Assembly (NCBI GenBank): GCA_034401795.1
Contig: JAVVLW010001380.1
Coordinates: 173,001-237,000 of the forward strand
DNA length: 64,000 nt
Direction: 5' to 3'
Origin: Chaetoderma sp. LZ-2023a
Lineage: Eukaryota > Mollusca > Caudofoveata > Chaetodermatida > Chaetodermatidae
Part shown: in pieces, positions 19,801 to 34,800 of the stretch
Position numbering within the stretch: the first letter of the stretch is position 1
Layout: every line of letters starts with the position of its first letter
Notes under the pieces: generated by a model
What the model saw: the letters and a program-made list of their open reading frames with translations, nothing else
What the model was told of the DNA's origin: nothing
The model's database searches: none
Program-made: the position numbers and the translations under genes

Positions 19801-22800
19801 ATTTTATGAAAAATGTACCGGAAATTGTCAAAATGCTTCTTCTTACCATTTTGACCGATTTCAACCAAATTTGGCTGAAAGAACCCAATGGTCGTAGGCT
19901 CCAGAATTTCCATTGAGAATTTTGATTCATCAAATTTTTTTGGTGAAAATCTTAGATTTTATGAAAAATGTACCGGAAAGTGTCAAATTGCTTCTTCTCC
20001 TTACCATTCTGAGCGATTTCAACTAAATTTGGCGGAAAGGATCTTGTGGGGACTCTAGAATTTCCATACAGAATTTTGATTCATCGATTTTCTTTGGGGT
20101 GAAATCTTAGATTTTATTTTAAATGTACTGGAACTTGTCAGATTGCTTCTTCTCCTTACCATCTTGATCGGTTTTAACCAAATTAGGCTGAAAGGATCCC
20201 ATGGCCATAGTCTCCAGACCATCCATTCAGAATTTTGATTCATCAATTTTTTGCGTGGAAATCAGATTTTATGAAAAATGTACCGGAAATTGTCAAATTG
20301 CTACTCCTTAGCTGCTTGACATATTTCAACCAAATTTCACTAATGGATTCTATGGTGGTAGGCTCTAGAAATTCTATTCAGAATTTTGATTGATCAATTT
20401 GTTGGATGAAAATCTTAGATTTTATGAAAAATTTACCAGAAACTGTCAAAACGCTGCTTCTCCTTAGTTGCTTGACATATTTCAACCAAATTTGGCTAGA
20501 GTGACCCTATCAAGGTAGACTAGAATTTCTATTCAGAATTTTGATTGGCCAATTTTTTGGGTGGCCATCTTGGATTTTCCGAAAATTATCCGTCAATTAT
20601 CTACACATTTAAATGCAAATGGTTCAAATGTTAATTGTCCAGGTGAGCGCCACAGGCGGCCTCTTGTTAGAGTTCCAAACTAGTGTACAGAAACCAGATT
20701 GCTCAATAATTGGGCCCCCACACCATAAGGTGTGGAAGCCCTATAGTAATCACCATGTCTGTCTGTCTGTCTGTCTGTCCATCCATCCGTCTGTCCATCC
20801 ACAATATCTCGTAAACAGCATATACAGAACTGCTTCAGATATTGTAATGAAACTTGGTGTATGCCTCACTTATGATACGCAGATGTGCCTTTTGAAGAAT
20901 TCATATTTATAGGTCCAATATTTTGGGTGAAAATGGGCTTTTTAATGCAACAACTCACGATTTTTGTCAATTTCCTTATAAACACCATATCATACTGAAT
21001 CGTTTAAGATAATTTAACCCTTTAATGCTCAAATTTGGTAAATTAAAAAAAAAAAATTTTCTTATTGAATGTCTATTTACAGGCCAAGAGAATAACATTT
21101 TTGAAAATTTATCACTGGAATGACTGGCTCGGTTATCGAGCCAGTCACTCCAGTGGTAAATTTTCAAAAATTGTATTCCCTTGGCCTGTAAATGGACATT
21201 CCACAAGACCATAGCAGAGGCCAGTTTTGGCCGGTATGACCATTAAATGGTTAATGAAACTTGGCAGGTGGCTTCTTTATAATGTGTAGATGTACCTTTT
21301 GAGGGATTCACCTTTATCAGACCAAGATTTTGTTTGAAAAAGGGATTTTTAATGCAAAAACACGATTTTTGTCTATTTTCTCATAAACACCATCATATAT
21401 AATAGCTTAAAATAATATAATGAAATTTGGCATATGCCTTAGTTATGATCCACAGATGTGCCTTTTGAAGGATTCACCTTTATAGATCCACGATTTTGGG
21501 TGAAAATGGGTTTTCAATGCAAAAACTCAAGATTTTTAGCTCTTTGGGCCAGGTGGCTTATGCCGCGGCGACCATCCATCTGTCCATCGTTCGTCCATCA
21601 ACCTTTGCTTTAAAACACTACACCTCATTAACCGCTTTGGCGATTTCAACCAAATTTGGCTAGAAGTACCCTATGGTCATAGGATCCAGAACTTCCATTC
21701 AGAATTTTGATTCATCAATTTATTGGGTGAAAAGCTTCATTTTTAGCTCACCTGGCCTGAAGAGCCAACTGAGCTTATGCCATGGCGACCATCCGTCGTC
21801 CGTCCATCATCCGTCCATCCATCAACTTTTGCTTTAAAACACTACCCCTCATTAACCACTTTGGTGATTTCAACCAAATTAGGCTGGAAGGACGATATGG
21901 TGGTAGGCTCTAGAACTTCCATTCAGAACTTTGATTCATCAGTCTTTTGGGTTAAAATCATAGATTTTATGAAAAATGTACCGAAAATTGTCAAATTGCT
22001 TCTTACCATTCTGAGCGATTTCAACCAAATTTGGCAGAAAGGATCCTGTGTTGATTGGCTCTAGAACATCCATTCAAAATTTTGATTCGTTAATTTTGTG
22101 GGTGAAACTCTTAGATTTTATGGAAATGGTCAAAATTCTACTCCTCCATAGCTGCTTGACATATTTCGACCAAAAATTAGATGGGTTCTTGGTGGTAGGC
22201 TCCAGAACTCCATTCGAAATTTTGATTGAGCTATTTTTTGGGTACAAAAATTAGATTTTATGACAAATTTACTGGACATTGTCAAATTGCATCTTCTGCT
22301 TGTCAACTTAACTGACAATATGAAAATATGACCATCAGGATCCTATGACCATAGGCTCTAGAACATGCATTCAAAATTTTGATTCATCAAATTTTTTGGG
22401 TAAAAATCTTACATCTTATTACAAATTTACTGGAAATACTAAAATTGCTTCTTACTACTTTGAGCGATTTCATCCAAACTTGGCTAAAATGATCCTATGA
22501 TCATAGGCTCCAGAATTTCCATTCCGAATTTTGATTGGTAAATTTTTCCTGAGAAAATTTGTTTTCCCATCTTGTTTAATGTAATGAATCATGTATATTT
22601 AAATGCAAATGCTTCAAATGCTAATGGTCCGGGTGAGTGTCGCAGGCCCTTGGGTCTCTTGTTTTCAATATTCTCATAAACGGCATATATGGAATCGCTT
22701 AAAATAATTTAATGAAACTTTGCAGGTGGTTTCTTTAGGATGGGTAGATGTTCCTTTTGACAAATTTTGGGTGAAAATTGTCTTTTTAATGCAAAAACCT

Positions 22801-25800
22801 ATTTATTTTATTTAATTTTGTGGTTTATTTTTTATTTTTAGTGATATGAAGACCGTGATTAAAATTGCTACCTACTACATAGAGAAAGGTTTTTCAGTGA
22901 TTGCTGGGCTCTCTGAGTCAAACAACGTTTTCTAGTTCTGATGGTCATCTTGGATTTTCTGCAAATGTTTGGGAAATCCGTAAAACTATTCCTCAGTAGC
23001 CATTTCAACCAAACTTTGGTGAAAGGATCATACTACCAAGTCGCGATTAACAAAGTGGTCTATTTTCGAAAATGTACATGTGTTGTCAGCTTCTAATTGC
23101 TATAACTACATCAGTTTAAGAGGTATCATGACATGTGAGGTGTCAAATGAAAGAAGAAATAATGCTGAGTAGAACTGTGTAAGAATGTTTATTATATATG
23201 GAGGCAAACTTGTCTAATTCTTCTGAGTGTTATAGATAACAGGGTGAAATATAGATGTAACCGGTTCCGCATCAAACTGGTTCTTACGAATCTTTTTTAG
23301 CATGTTGCTCACTGGTGTCATATATTCAGGATATGATATATGCATTTCCTAGTACATTATCTGAGATGTAATAACAGTACAAAATTCCATCAGATAAACC
23401 GTATAACTGTTTCACTTCAAGAATATACTTACCACCCTGATACTCTATGATATCTCCCAAATATCGACCTAGCGTCAATAAGACTCAGAATTAAAAAGAA
23501 ACCGCCCGCACTGGGCAAGTTACTCAACTGACAGTCCAGCGGATGTGCGGCCCAAACTCGTGCATGGGCGGGGCGGTCTCTTTCCCTTCTCAAATTATTG
23601 ACCTGCTATTGCAACACGTTTTCTAGTTTTGCTTTTGTTTTTGAATCTTTTTGAAGCTTTAAGTTGTTCTGCAACTTGATTTTGGCTTGCTATATTATGT
23701 CTGACGCAGCCAAGTCGCCGTAGGATGCTCCCGGTCCTAGCCATCAGGTGTACTTTAGTATATTTATTGATAAAAAATTTGCGTGTTGACTCGGATGGTA
23801 TATCCGGGATTCGCTCTAACTCATGGATACGTTTATATTAGGCTAACTCTTTTTGGGGGAGGCCTATATAATAGCTAATGCATGTTGTGCTTTGTATTTT
23901 CAGACACATTTAGCTGATTTCGGACAGTATCCTTTATTTGAACAATAATTTATACTTGCTTTTCTGGGTCCATATAATTTATTATGAGTTTGCTGAGGGA
24001 ATTATTGTAGTAATTTTTCCGCATTCTCCTCCCACCACAGAGTTTGGATTCAGGATCAGGTATTCCTGTTGTTGTTCATCAGACTTCACTCGTTCTTCAG
24101 GAGTCTTCTGAGGCTTAGTATGGAGAGAGAAAATTTTCAGTCATTTTATTTCTAAAAATATTTGGAAATTTTATGACTGAGTGTTATGTTATTTATCTCT
24201 CTTGATGGTTTGGATATGTTCATTGTGTTTATAAAGTTCAAACTACTAATAAATCTTTGTTTGAGTGTGGAGTCTAGCATTGACCTCTCAAGTATTCAAG
24301 TTCAAGTTCTAATTGTTCCTAATGTGATTCATGTAGGAGAATAAGAAGTTTTTAGGATTTGTTTACTTTTAGTCAGGCCCATAGTGTTTTTTCTATGGTC
24401 CTGACTTATAGTTTCATCTAGTGGTCTATTAGCCTTCTGCAATTGTTGTTTTGGTACGTCATAACTAAAAACTAATTGTTTCCATTTGTGTCGTTTCAGA
24501 GGTTTATTGAAAACAAATGCCCTTCCTGCCACCATTTTGTGAAGGCCTGTTACTTCCCTCATGACTGCACTAGGTGCAGTACGTGTGGGCCCTTACCAAA
24601 TTGCCATGTTTGTGAGCCGTGGCCGGTGGAGGTTTTCACTGATTTTATGAATCGGCAGGTAAAGGACCGGGCGGCGGATGAGAAAAGGCGACTGGACAGA
24701 GTCGTGTGGTAAGAAGAGGAAGGCATCCATGCCAGACATGGAGGCCTTCCGTGTTGAGATGATGGGAGAAATGAAGAAGACAATCACGGATCTTGTCCTG
24801 GAGTTGCTTCGCAACTTGCTTCCCGGTTCAAGTTCGTCATTGTCTTCCTCATTTGCTCGAGGACAGAGTGTTCCCGCCTCTGGGTCTGGTTCTCTTACGA
24901 AGCCAGTTTTCGTTATAGACCCAGAGACGGCTCCTGTTGGTCCGGCACTGAGGCTTGGCTCGCCTGTGGACCTGGGAGCGAAAGTCCAAATTCTGCGCTG
25001 CTTGGCACGGAGGAAAGTACAAGGGGAGCCATCTCAGCCCACTCGCACATTTCCCAGCTGCTGCGGGGGTTAGTAGCAGCATCCGTGGCCCGCCAAGCTT
25101 CTCACAGTCCAGAGAGCCATCCAGGATGGCATTAACCTGGCTCTGGACTGTATGACGAGATCCGTAACCAGCGCACATTTGCCGTTGACAATTTGTGCCC
25201 CTTGCAGGACCTGTACACTCGGCTTCTTGGGATGCCGATGGCAGGTCCAGGGTTGTTTGGAGGTGAAGGATGCCTGCACCTCCAACAAACCATAAACCTG
25301 GTGAATAACCCGAGGGCACTGCGAGAGCAGTTTGAAGTGCTCCACAGGGAGCGCATTCGAGCAGCGCCCCTGCCTTTCCTCCCTCAGCAGGCTAGAGGTG
25401 GTGGTAACCCTGTCAGAGGCCAACCTCCTACGCAACATCGGACATGGCCACGCCAGCGTAAGCCAGCTATGGAGGAGCACAGGCTCCTCCAGCGCAACCG
25501 GCCAAGCATCCCATGTATCGAGGTGCGCGTGGCGCTGGCAGAGGAGCGCTGGGTTCTGGTCGTGGGAATTGAGCCTGATGGGCCGGCACCCGCAAGGGTC
25601 ACACCAGTGCTGTTAGGACAGCTACTAGAGACAGGGCAACTCTTGCATTATTTGGGTCCACCTCAATCCTTAGGGGCTCCCATGGGAGGCCATCTGGCCT
25701 GCCACATACAAGAATGGGAGCGGATTACTCAGGACTGCTCAGTTTTGTGATGGCTTTCAGTCGGTTACCATCCCGACTGGATATCAAGCCAGCCATCGTG

Positions 25801-28800
25801 CCTGTCTCTGGTTCCGATCTGGACTCAAAATCCACGAGATCCAGGTCAGCGGTTGTGTATAGAGGAAGAAATTCAATCCCTCATACAAAAACATGCAATT
25901 CAACCCGCACAGAAATGTCTGGCTTATTATTCAACCGTGTTCCTAGAGACAAAAAGCACTGGAGGGTGGAGACCAATTCTCAACCTCAAACCTCTCAACA
26001 GGTTTATCCTCACACCAAGTTTCAAAATGGAAACTGTAAGAACTGTGTTAGCAGGGTTGAGGAATGGAATGTGGACAGCATCAATAGATCTAAAAGATGC
26101 TTATTTTCACATTCCCATTGCGAGGAGCTTTTGTCAGTTCCTGAAATTTACATTTCAGGGCCACCAATGGGAATTCAGGGTTCTCCCATTTGGTATATCG
26201 ACGGTTCCTCGGGTCTTCACTCGAGTAGTCCAAGCTATGATGTCATACCTCCGCAGGAGACACATAGCAGTCCACATGTACATGGCTGTTAAAAGCACAC
26301 AATCAGGAAAGTTTATCAGCAAATCTGGAGATAGTTTTCAAAACTCTTACAGATCTAGGCTGGATAATAAACTTTTAAAAATCAGAGCTGACACCATCCC
26401 AGAAGTTTGTTTACCTGGGCATGTTCTTCGATCTAGAGATAGGGTATGTTTACCCATCTCAGGAAAGAGTAGAAGTACTCATCTCAGTCATACAGTCAGT
26501 GTGCAACAGTCGTCATGTCCTGGCACGGGTCTATTTAAGAATGCTGGGGTCGATGGTTTCTTTGGAACCAGTCATTCCACAGGCAGCCTTATGCCGATGG
26601 CCTATCCAGTTATTTCTCATGACACAGTGGACCCAGAGTACGGGATTCCTGGACTCAAAGGTGTCAGTGTTGGAACCTCTTATTCACCACCTTCAATCGT
26701 GCATGAAAATAGATAATCTCCTGGCAAGGGTGACATTGTCACCTCCCCCACCCTCAGTTAACGATGTACACAGACGCATCAATGGAGGGATGGGAAGCTT
26801 GCCTGGAAGAAAACAAAGTATCAGGGCATTGGATTCTGGATCAGTCAAAAGAACATATCAATCTGCTAGGAATGCGAGCATTATTCTTAGCCATGGAACA
26901 CCTCCTAGAGAAGGTCAAGGGCAAGATTGTTCTGGTTCGAGTAGACACTACAACAGTAGTGATCTACATAAACCACCAGGGCAGAACAAAGCCGCCCAGT
27001 CTCTGTATGATGACATGGAAACTGCTTTGCTGGTGCCTAGATCATGGGATTTCTCTGAGAGCAGTTCATATTCCGGGGAGACTAAATCTATTAGCAGACT
27101 CATTGAGCCGAAGAATGAGCATTCTTCCCACGGAATGGCAACTAAATCAATGTGTGGCGGACCATCTGTTCAACCACTGGGGCAAGCCCAACATAGATTT
27201 ATTCACAACGAACAAGAATGCGAAGATGATAATATATGTCTCTCTGATTCCAGATCCGAGCGCTATCGCAATAGATGCATTAGCTATCAGCTGGGAGGGA
27301 ATGTATGCATACGCATTCCCGCCAGCAATCCTGATTCCAAATGTTCTACAGAAAATCAGGCAGCAGGAATGCCAAGTGCTTCTGATCCCCCCAAATTGGC
27401 CACGCCGATCATGGTATATGGATCTGCTTGACGTTCTGGTCTGCATTCCTGTTCCTCTGCCTCTGATGGACAACATAATCTTCCAGGGCAAAGTCTTGCA
27501 CAACAACCCGTCAATGTTCCAATTGACTGCGTGGATGGTGTCAAGGAATCAGCAGTTAAGGAGGGCTTTTCTGAACAAGCAGCCATGTTCATGGCAAAAG
27601 CCAGAAGGGGGTCTACCTCCAGAGCATATAATTATATAATCAACTGATTTGCAGAATGGTGCTCAAAAAGATGTGTTAATTCAATGGATGCATCTATTCA
27701 GGTAGTAGCCGATTTCCTCTATCATCTTTTTGATACCTATAGCCTCAAGCCTAACTCTATTGCTGGCTACAAGTCAGCTTTAATGTTAGTTATCCCTTGC
27801 TTGGCTAATAGGGGAAGTGATGAAGTATGTAATCTAAATACTTTAATCAGAGGCGTGGGCAATCTAAGACCAAGGAATCCACCAGTGATTCCATCTTGGA
27901 GTTTATCGTTAGTGCTTCAAGTATTAGCGGATAAACCCTTTGAACCACTAAGCTCCATTTCCATGAAAATGTTGATGCTTAAAACAGTTTCTGATTGCTG
28001 CAGCTTCAGCCAGACGAAGAAGTTAGATACATGCTTTGTCAGCAGAGCCAGACAGTTTTGTGGTTGCATGGGAAGGCCTTAGGCCTCTACCTCGAGTTAA
28101 TTTTATGGCGAAAAAACAGTCTTTAAAATATCCTGGTCAGCCTATAGTTTGACCCACTTTGACTAGGTTTGATCCTAATTCAAAGGCTTGGTGTCCGGTC
28201 CGTGCATTAACATGTTATAAATAACATACACAAGAATGGCAGATGGACCCTAGTGCTTTATGGCAGAGCTTCTAAAGATACCATTTCTTGTGGAATGCAT
28301 CCAGCATTGCCACAAAGCCGCCATGCGAAAACAAGTTGACATGGCCAGGGCTCACAGTGTCCGTGGTGTAGTGACATCCATGGCTCTGTTTAATTGAATG
28401 CCGGTGGATGACATTATGTCGGTATCATAATGGCACTGTGAGTCTAGTTTTACAGATCATTACCTCCATGACACATCAAATCCGCTTGCCTTATCGATTT
28501 TACATAAACGTTAAATTTGTATATATTTGTAAATATTGTATATCAGGCCGTTGACTCACACATAGTGCAATTTAATGGGGGAATCCCCACTTTTCTGTAC
28601 TGTACCTATCATCAGCAGCGGTGATTAAAGGGAATCTCGTCAAAGTAGGTTAGTCCTATATTTGATGGTTATTTTTTGTCACGATTTTTATTACTTACTA
28701 AAATGGTGATGGTTTGTGTTCTTTGGTTCCATCAGAGAGTATACGAAATGAAGATTTTGTCCGATGTCTTATAGTACTTTAGCACGAGTACATAGAGAGC

Positions 28801-31800
28801 GTAAAGGACATCGTTACCTCTTTAAAAGAGGGGGGGGGAAGTGAATGTTAAATGGTCATTACTCTCAACATCGGTCGTGTTATCCGATGTCCAAGTCATT
28901 TCCTGATTGTGTTTACATACGCAATTTCAGATATTTTTTGTGCTCCAGAAGCAAAAGAGCTTGCTCTTCCAGGGATGAGCCGGTCTTCTGACCTTCACCT
29001 CCCTCCCACCGAATTCTCTTTACGAATTCTGGCTATATCATAAAGTATCAGGGTGGTAAGTATACTCTTGATGTGAAATAAACAAAATCACGGATTTCTT
29101 TTTTCACAGGAGAGTTGATACTTACCACCTTGATACGATCCCGGCCTCTCCGCCCCACAGAGGCTCGGTCTATCGGTATTTTATGTTGCAATTATGTCAG
29201 CCAATAATTTGGAATAGATGCGCCAGCCCCGCGCATGCGCGAGTTTGGGCCACATCCCCTGGACTGTCAGTTGAGTAACCTGCCTAATTCTGAGTCTTAT
29301 TGAAGCTAGGTCGATATTTGGGAAATATAGAGTATCAGGGTGGTAAGTATCAACTCTCTCGTGAAAAAAGAAATCTATGATTTCGTTTGTTCCTAGTAAT
29401 CATTTAAACAAGAGCAGGTAATACTGTAACCTTGGCTTCCGGTTAAGGGAGTATAGTTTCATGTGATAAAATTTCACACCACGTTGAGAAAGTATATAAA
29501 AACTATACATTTTTAGAATGCTCATAAACTGTAGTTTAAGAAAATATAAAAATATAATGTTGCACTTTTTGTATCTTGAGACTCTCACATCATTAACCAG
29601 GTGAGAACAAAATGTAACACCCTAAATTTATCTTCAAAAATCATGCACCACCTTTTTATACCCCGTCAAGATTTGGCGGGGTATTATGTAATGGCGCCGT
29701 CCATCCAGGTTGGCGGGCAGGCGGCAGAGTGGTTTCCGGATGATAACTCCGTTTCCGTTTGTCGGATCACATTGAAACTTCATAGGGTGGTGAGACTAGG
29801 TCTTCGGAAGAAACCCATCAAAATCAACGATGATCTATAATCCAAGATGGCCACCAGCCACTGGTGGCCATCTTGAAAATTGGTTTCCGGATGATAACTC
29901 TGTTACCATTTGTGGGATCGAATTGAAACTTCATAGAGTGGTTGGACTAGGACTGGGGAAGAACCCTATCGAAATTGACAATGATCCAAAATCCAAGATG
30001 GCCACCAGCCACCGGTAGCCATCTTGAAAATTGGTTTCTGGATGATAACTCCGTTACCGTTTATCGGATCGCTTTGAAACTTCATAGAGTGGTTGAACTA
30101 GGTCTGGGGAAGAAACCGATCAAAATCAATGATGATCTGAAATCCAAGATGGCCGCCAGCCATCTTTAAAATTGGTTTTCGGATGATAACTCCATTACCA
30201 TTTATCGGATCGTTTGAAACTTCATAGAGTGGTTGGACTAGGTCTGGGGAAGAAATCTATAGAGATTGACAATGATACGAACTCCAAGATGGCTGCCAGC
30301 CGCTGGTGACCATCTTGAAAATTGGTTTCCAAATGATAACGTTTATCGGAACCATTTGGAACTTCATAAGGTGGTTGGACTAGGTGTGGAGAAGAAACCT
30401 ATCGAAATTGACGATGATCCGAATTCCAAGATGACCGCCAGCCATGGGCTGCCATCTTGAAAGTTGGTTTCTTGATTTCATTTGTTAGATTACTTCCTAC
30501 GGTCGTTGCAATATGTATGGTGAAGAAACGTAACAAAATTTACGATAATCCAAAATCTATTATCGCCGCCAGTCAGTGGCAGCCATCTTGAAAATTGGTT
30601 TCCGGACGATACCTCCTTGACCGTCTAACGGATCGCTTTGACACTTCATAGGGATGACTGGTCTGATGGGGCTCTCATTTATTGGTTTGTCATCATGGCA
30701 GGGTATTATGCGCCGTTTGCGGAGCTCTTGTTTCAAATTATTATAGCACCTAAATACAATAGTTTTAGTTTTGAAAAGGTACTTTTTGAAATGCTCATGA
30801 GTTAACCTTTTGGACCATATGCATATGTTATGTCTAAGTCTTCAAGAAATAGGTTCATGCATGCTGCACTTTAGTGAGAACAAAATGTAACACGTTTTTC
30901 AGAGACATTATACACATTTCACCCTGTTATCTATAACACTCAGAAGACTTAGACAAGTTTGCCTCAACATATAATAAACATTCTTACATAGTCATAATCA
31001 GCATCATTTCTTCTTTGATTTGACACCTCACATGTCATGATACCTCTTAAACTGATGTAATTATAGCAATTAGAAGATGACCACACATGTACATTTTTGA
31101 AAATAGACCACTGTGAATCACGACCTCTATGCCTGTTTAATAGTCCACCAAACTATTGAAAAGTTTATTTTTGCGAGTAAATGTAAATTCTTTTTTCAAA
31201 TTTTGATCAGTTAAATGTAAATAGCCATAACACACGTTTTAATCTTTAAAATGAGTACACAGTAGAGGCTTATGTATAATAGTTGTAATCTAAATTTCCG
31301 CCTACAGCATTTTAAATTTCTGCTTTCAAATTTCTACTACTGAAAGATGCTTAAGTGATATACCGTTATAGTCGCAGTATGTTGTTGCCCAATATATTGG
31401 CCTTTAATCCTTTAAGTAATTTTAAATAATCAGTCTGAAAATTTGATTTAAAGTGAGAAATGTGAATTTGAGCATTAAAGGAGCTAGTTTTGCGCTTATT
31501 CCAATGTCATTTTTGTTAGTATTGTGCTTATAGCTTGTTAAAGAATCACATTTTTGATGAAATTATGCTTGCTATTGTTGGTATATACCCTAAGAACTAA
31601 CATATCCAAAATTTCAAAATTTGTCAAAAAGTGCCTCGGAACCGAAAATAGATCACTTCATGAATCATGTCCACCATAAACTTCTGATTGGTCAAATGTT
31701 TCTGGTGGCCATCATGGGTTTTCCACAAATTTATGGGAAGCCAATTAAAAGCCTACTCCACATTCACTGCTTTGCCAATTTCAACCAAACTTGGCTGAAA

Positions 31801-34800
31801 ATACAGTAACGTCAAAGGCTTCTGAATTTTTATACCAAAAGCTGATTGGTCAATCTTTTGGTGGCCATCTGATATGAGTGCTAAACTATTAAAGATTACT
31901 CCACCTTAATAGCTTGGTGGATTTTAACCAAACTTAGCTGGTAGGACCATATCAACTGATTTCATCCAAACTTGGCTGAAAGGACACTAGGGTGCGATGC
32001 TTCAGACCTTTGAACGGTCCATTTTTTTTCAACGACCATCTTGGATTTCCTAAGTCCAGGAAATTGTTTAAAAGGCTTCTTACTACCGTTAAAACTCGAC
32101 TAAAGGACGCAGTTTTTTGGTCAAAACACATGTACTAGAAAGGGGGGTGCGTACTATAATCGAGAACATTCCTTCCGCACATTTTTGGGTCGAAATTTTT
32201 CTTAAAAATTCACAGATTATACCACGGAAATTGAACTAAATGTTACCCTAGCCAATTCGCACCGCCTGACGACTATGTTTAATGTATACTCCAAAAACAC
32301 CAAGCGGAAGTGAAATTATTAAATTGGGGCGCCTAAATATTGCTTATTCTTTAATACATATCACTTATTACATCAAAATTAATCCATAATTTGACATAAA
32401 ATGGCGTCGAGAAAAGATACGTGTATATATCACGTGATTCGCCTCCAATCGCAAAAGATCTTTATTCTAATTAGAGCGAGTACTCGGATATAAATATTCT
32501 GGACTCGGAACTCGGAAATTGCTATATATCATCATTGCGCGATAGGAACTGAATGTTCCCGTACCTGTTTGATAACCAACTCCCGTTAGCGCATAAGATT
32601 ACACAGCGCCTCCAATCACAAAAGAGCCAGATAACCAACTCCCGTTAGCACATAAGATCACACAGCGCCTCCAAACGCAAAAGAGCCATTACAATCTGTT
32701 TCTATCACGCGATTTTGATGTTTTCAAGGAGACATTTTATGCCAAAATTAGATTGATTTTGTGTAATAAAGAATCTTTATTGAAGACACACGATATTTAG
32801 GCGGTCCTATTTAATAATTTCTCTAACATCATGATAATTTTTAGTCATGCATTAAACATGACCGGATTGATGGTTATTTTTGATACCAATTTTCGATTTT
32901 TTAAAGGTACATTTTTTCTAAATCTAACAGCGTCTTATACTTGAATACAAGAGTTTTTTGGGTGGATTTTGGTCAAATTTGGGACAGCGTCCTATATTCG
33001 AGGGCGGCCTTTAGTCGAGAAATTACGGTACTCATTACTTACCCACTGGACTGGTTTAAACCAACTGTGCTGTGAGGATTCCAATGTGATAGGATTCCAA
33101 TGTTATATATATAGAAATCTTAGCTGATGGTCCACTTGGGTGGTTATTTTGTGCTGCAAATACGGGTAATCTAAAATATTCATGTAATTAATAAAGGATG
33201 AGGAGGAGCGTTTATTTGTAATATAACGTAGTTCAACCATGCAGACCAGATTCTTCACTATGTTTAGAATATTTTGAAATTAATTTGCTTAGTTTCCAGT
33301 CAGATAAGCTTCAGCATATTCAACATCTAACCTGTCTGCTTGCCTTGAAATAGAAAGATCCAATCTGTCACTTCAAAATTTGACGTCATAATCAAAATAT
33401 GTCACTGGTTAGCTCACCTGGCCAGCCGTCGTCCGGCAACTTTTGCTTTAAAACGCACTCCTTAACCATTAGGCAGATTTCAAACAAATTTGGGTCAAAG
33501 GATCCTATTGGGCTTGGCTCCAGAACTTCCATTCAAAATTTTGATTCCTCAATTTTTTGGGTCAAAATCTTAGATTTTATTAAAGATTTACCGGAAATTG
33601 TCAAAAGGCTTCTTACCATTTTGACCCATTTCAACCAAATTTGGCTGAAAGGAGGCAATGGTAGTAGGCTCCAGAAAGTCCATTCAAAATTTTGATTCAT
33701 CAATTTTTTGGGGTGAAAATGTTTATGGACAAGAGGCCCAAGGGCCTGTGGCGCTCATCTGGACCATTAGTATTTGAACCATTAGCATTTATGATGGATA
33801 ATTTTCAGAAAATCCAATCAAGAAATTCTAGTCTACCTCGATAGGGTCACTCTAGCCAGATTTATTTGCAATATGTCGAGCAACTAAGGAGAAACAGCGG
33901 TTTGACAATTTCTGGTAAATGTTTCATACCCAAAAAATTGATGAATCAAAATTCTGAATGAAATTACTGGAGCCTATGCCGATTGGGTCCTTTCAGCCAA
34001 ATTTTGTTGAAATCGCTCAGAATGGAGAATAATCATTTTGACAATTTCCAGTACATTTTTCATAAAATCTGATTTTCACCTAAAAAATTGAGGAATCAAA
34101 AGTCTGAATGGAAGTTCTGGAGCCTCCAACTATAGGGTCCTTCCAGCCAAATTCGGTTGAAAATGGCCAAATGGTTAATGAGTTGTTTTAAAGCAAAATT
34201 GACGGACGGACGGTCACACGGCATAAACTCACTTGGCCTTCAGGCCAGGTGAGCTAAAAATGTACCGGAAATTGTCAAAATGCTTCTTCTCCTTAACATT
34301 CGGAGCGATTTCAACCAAATTTGGCTGAAAGGTCGTGGCTCCAGAATTTCTATTCAGAATTTTGATTCATCAATTTTTTAGGTGAAAATCTGAGATTTTA
34401 TTAAAAATGTACCAGAAATTGTCAAATTGCATGTTCTCCTTACCATTCTGAGCGATTTCAACCAAAGTTGTTTGAAAGAACCCTATTGTCGTGACTCTAG
34501 AATTTCTATTCAGAATTTTAATTCATCAATCTTTTGGGTTAAAATCTTAAATTTTATGAAAAATATACCGAAAATTGTCATATTGCTACTCCTCATATAT
34601 GCTTGACATATTTTAACCAATGGATTCTGTGGTAGTAGGCTCTAGAAATTCTATTCAAAATTTTGATTGATTCATTTTTGGGGTGAAAACCTTTTATGAA
34701 AAATTTACCAAAAATTGTCAAAACAATGCTTCTTAGTTGTTTGACAAATTTGGCTAGAGTAATCCTATCAAGATAGACTAGAATTTCTATTCAGAATTTT

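Larger units (their letters stand above)
23409..29389 (+). mobile_element. DIRS copy B: complete in outline, heavily mutated
   Basis: About 6.0 kb, same strand as the host gene and inside its 20.9-kb intron. Left ITR begins GTTTCACTTCAAGAATATAC; right ITR ends GATTTCGTTT; internal complementary region at 29039-29136. Compared with A there is a stop in the leader exon, a large gag deletion, loss of the YIDD motif, several frameshifts in ORF2 and stops plus a frameshift in the recombinase. By eye it differs from A at roughly one base in six or seven in the RT region, so the copies are old. Confidence 0.9.
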
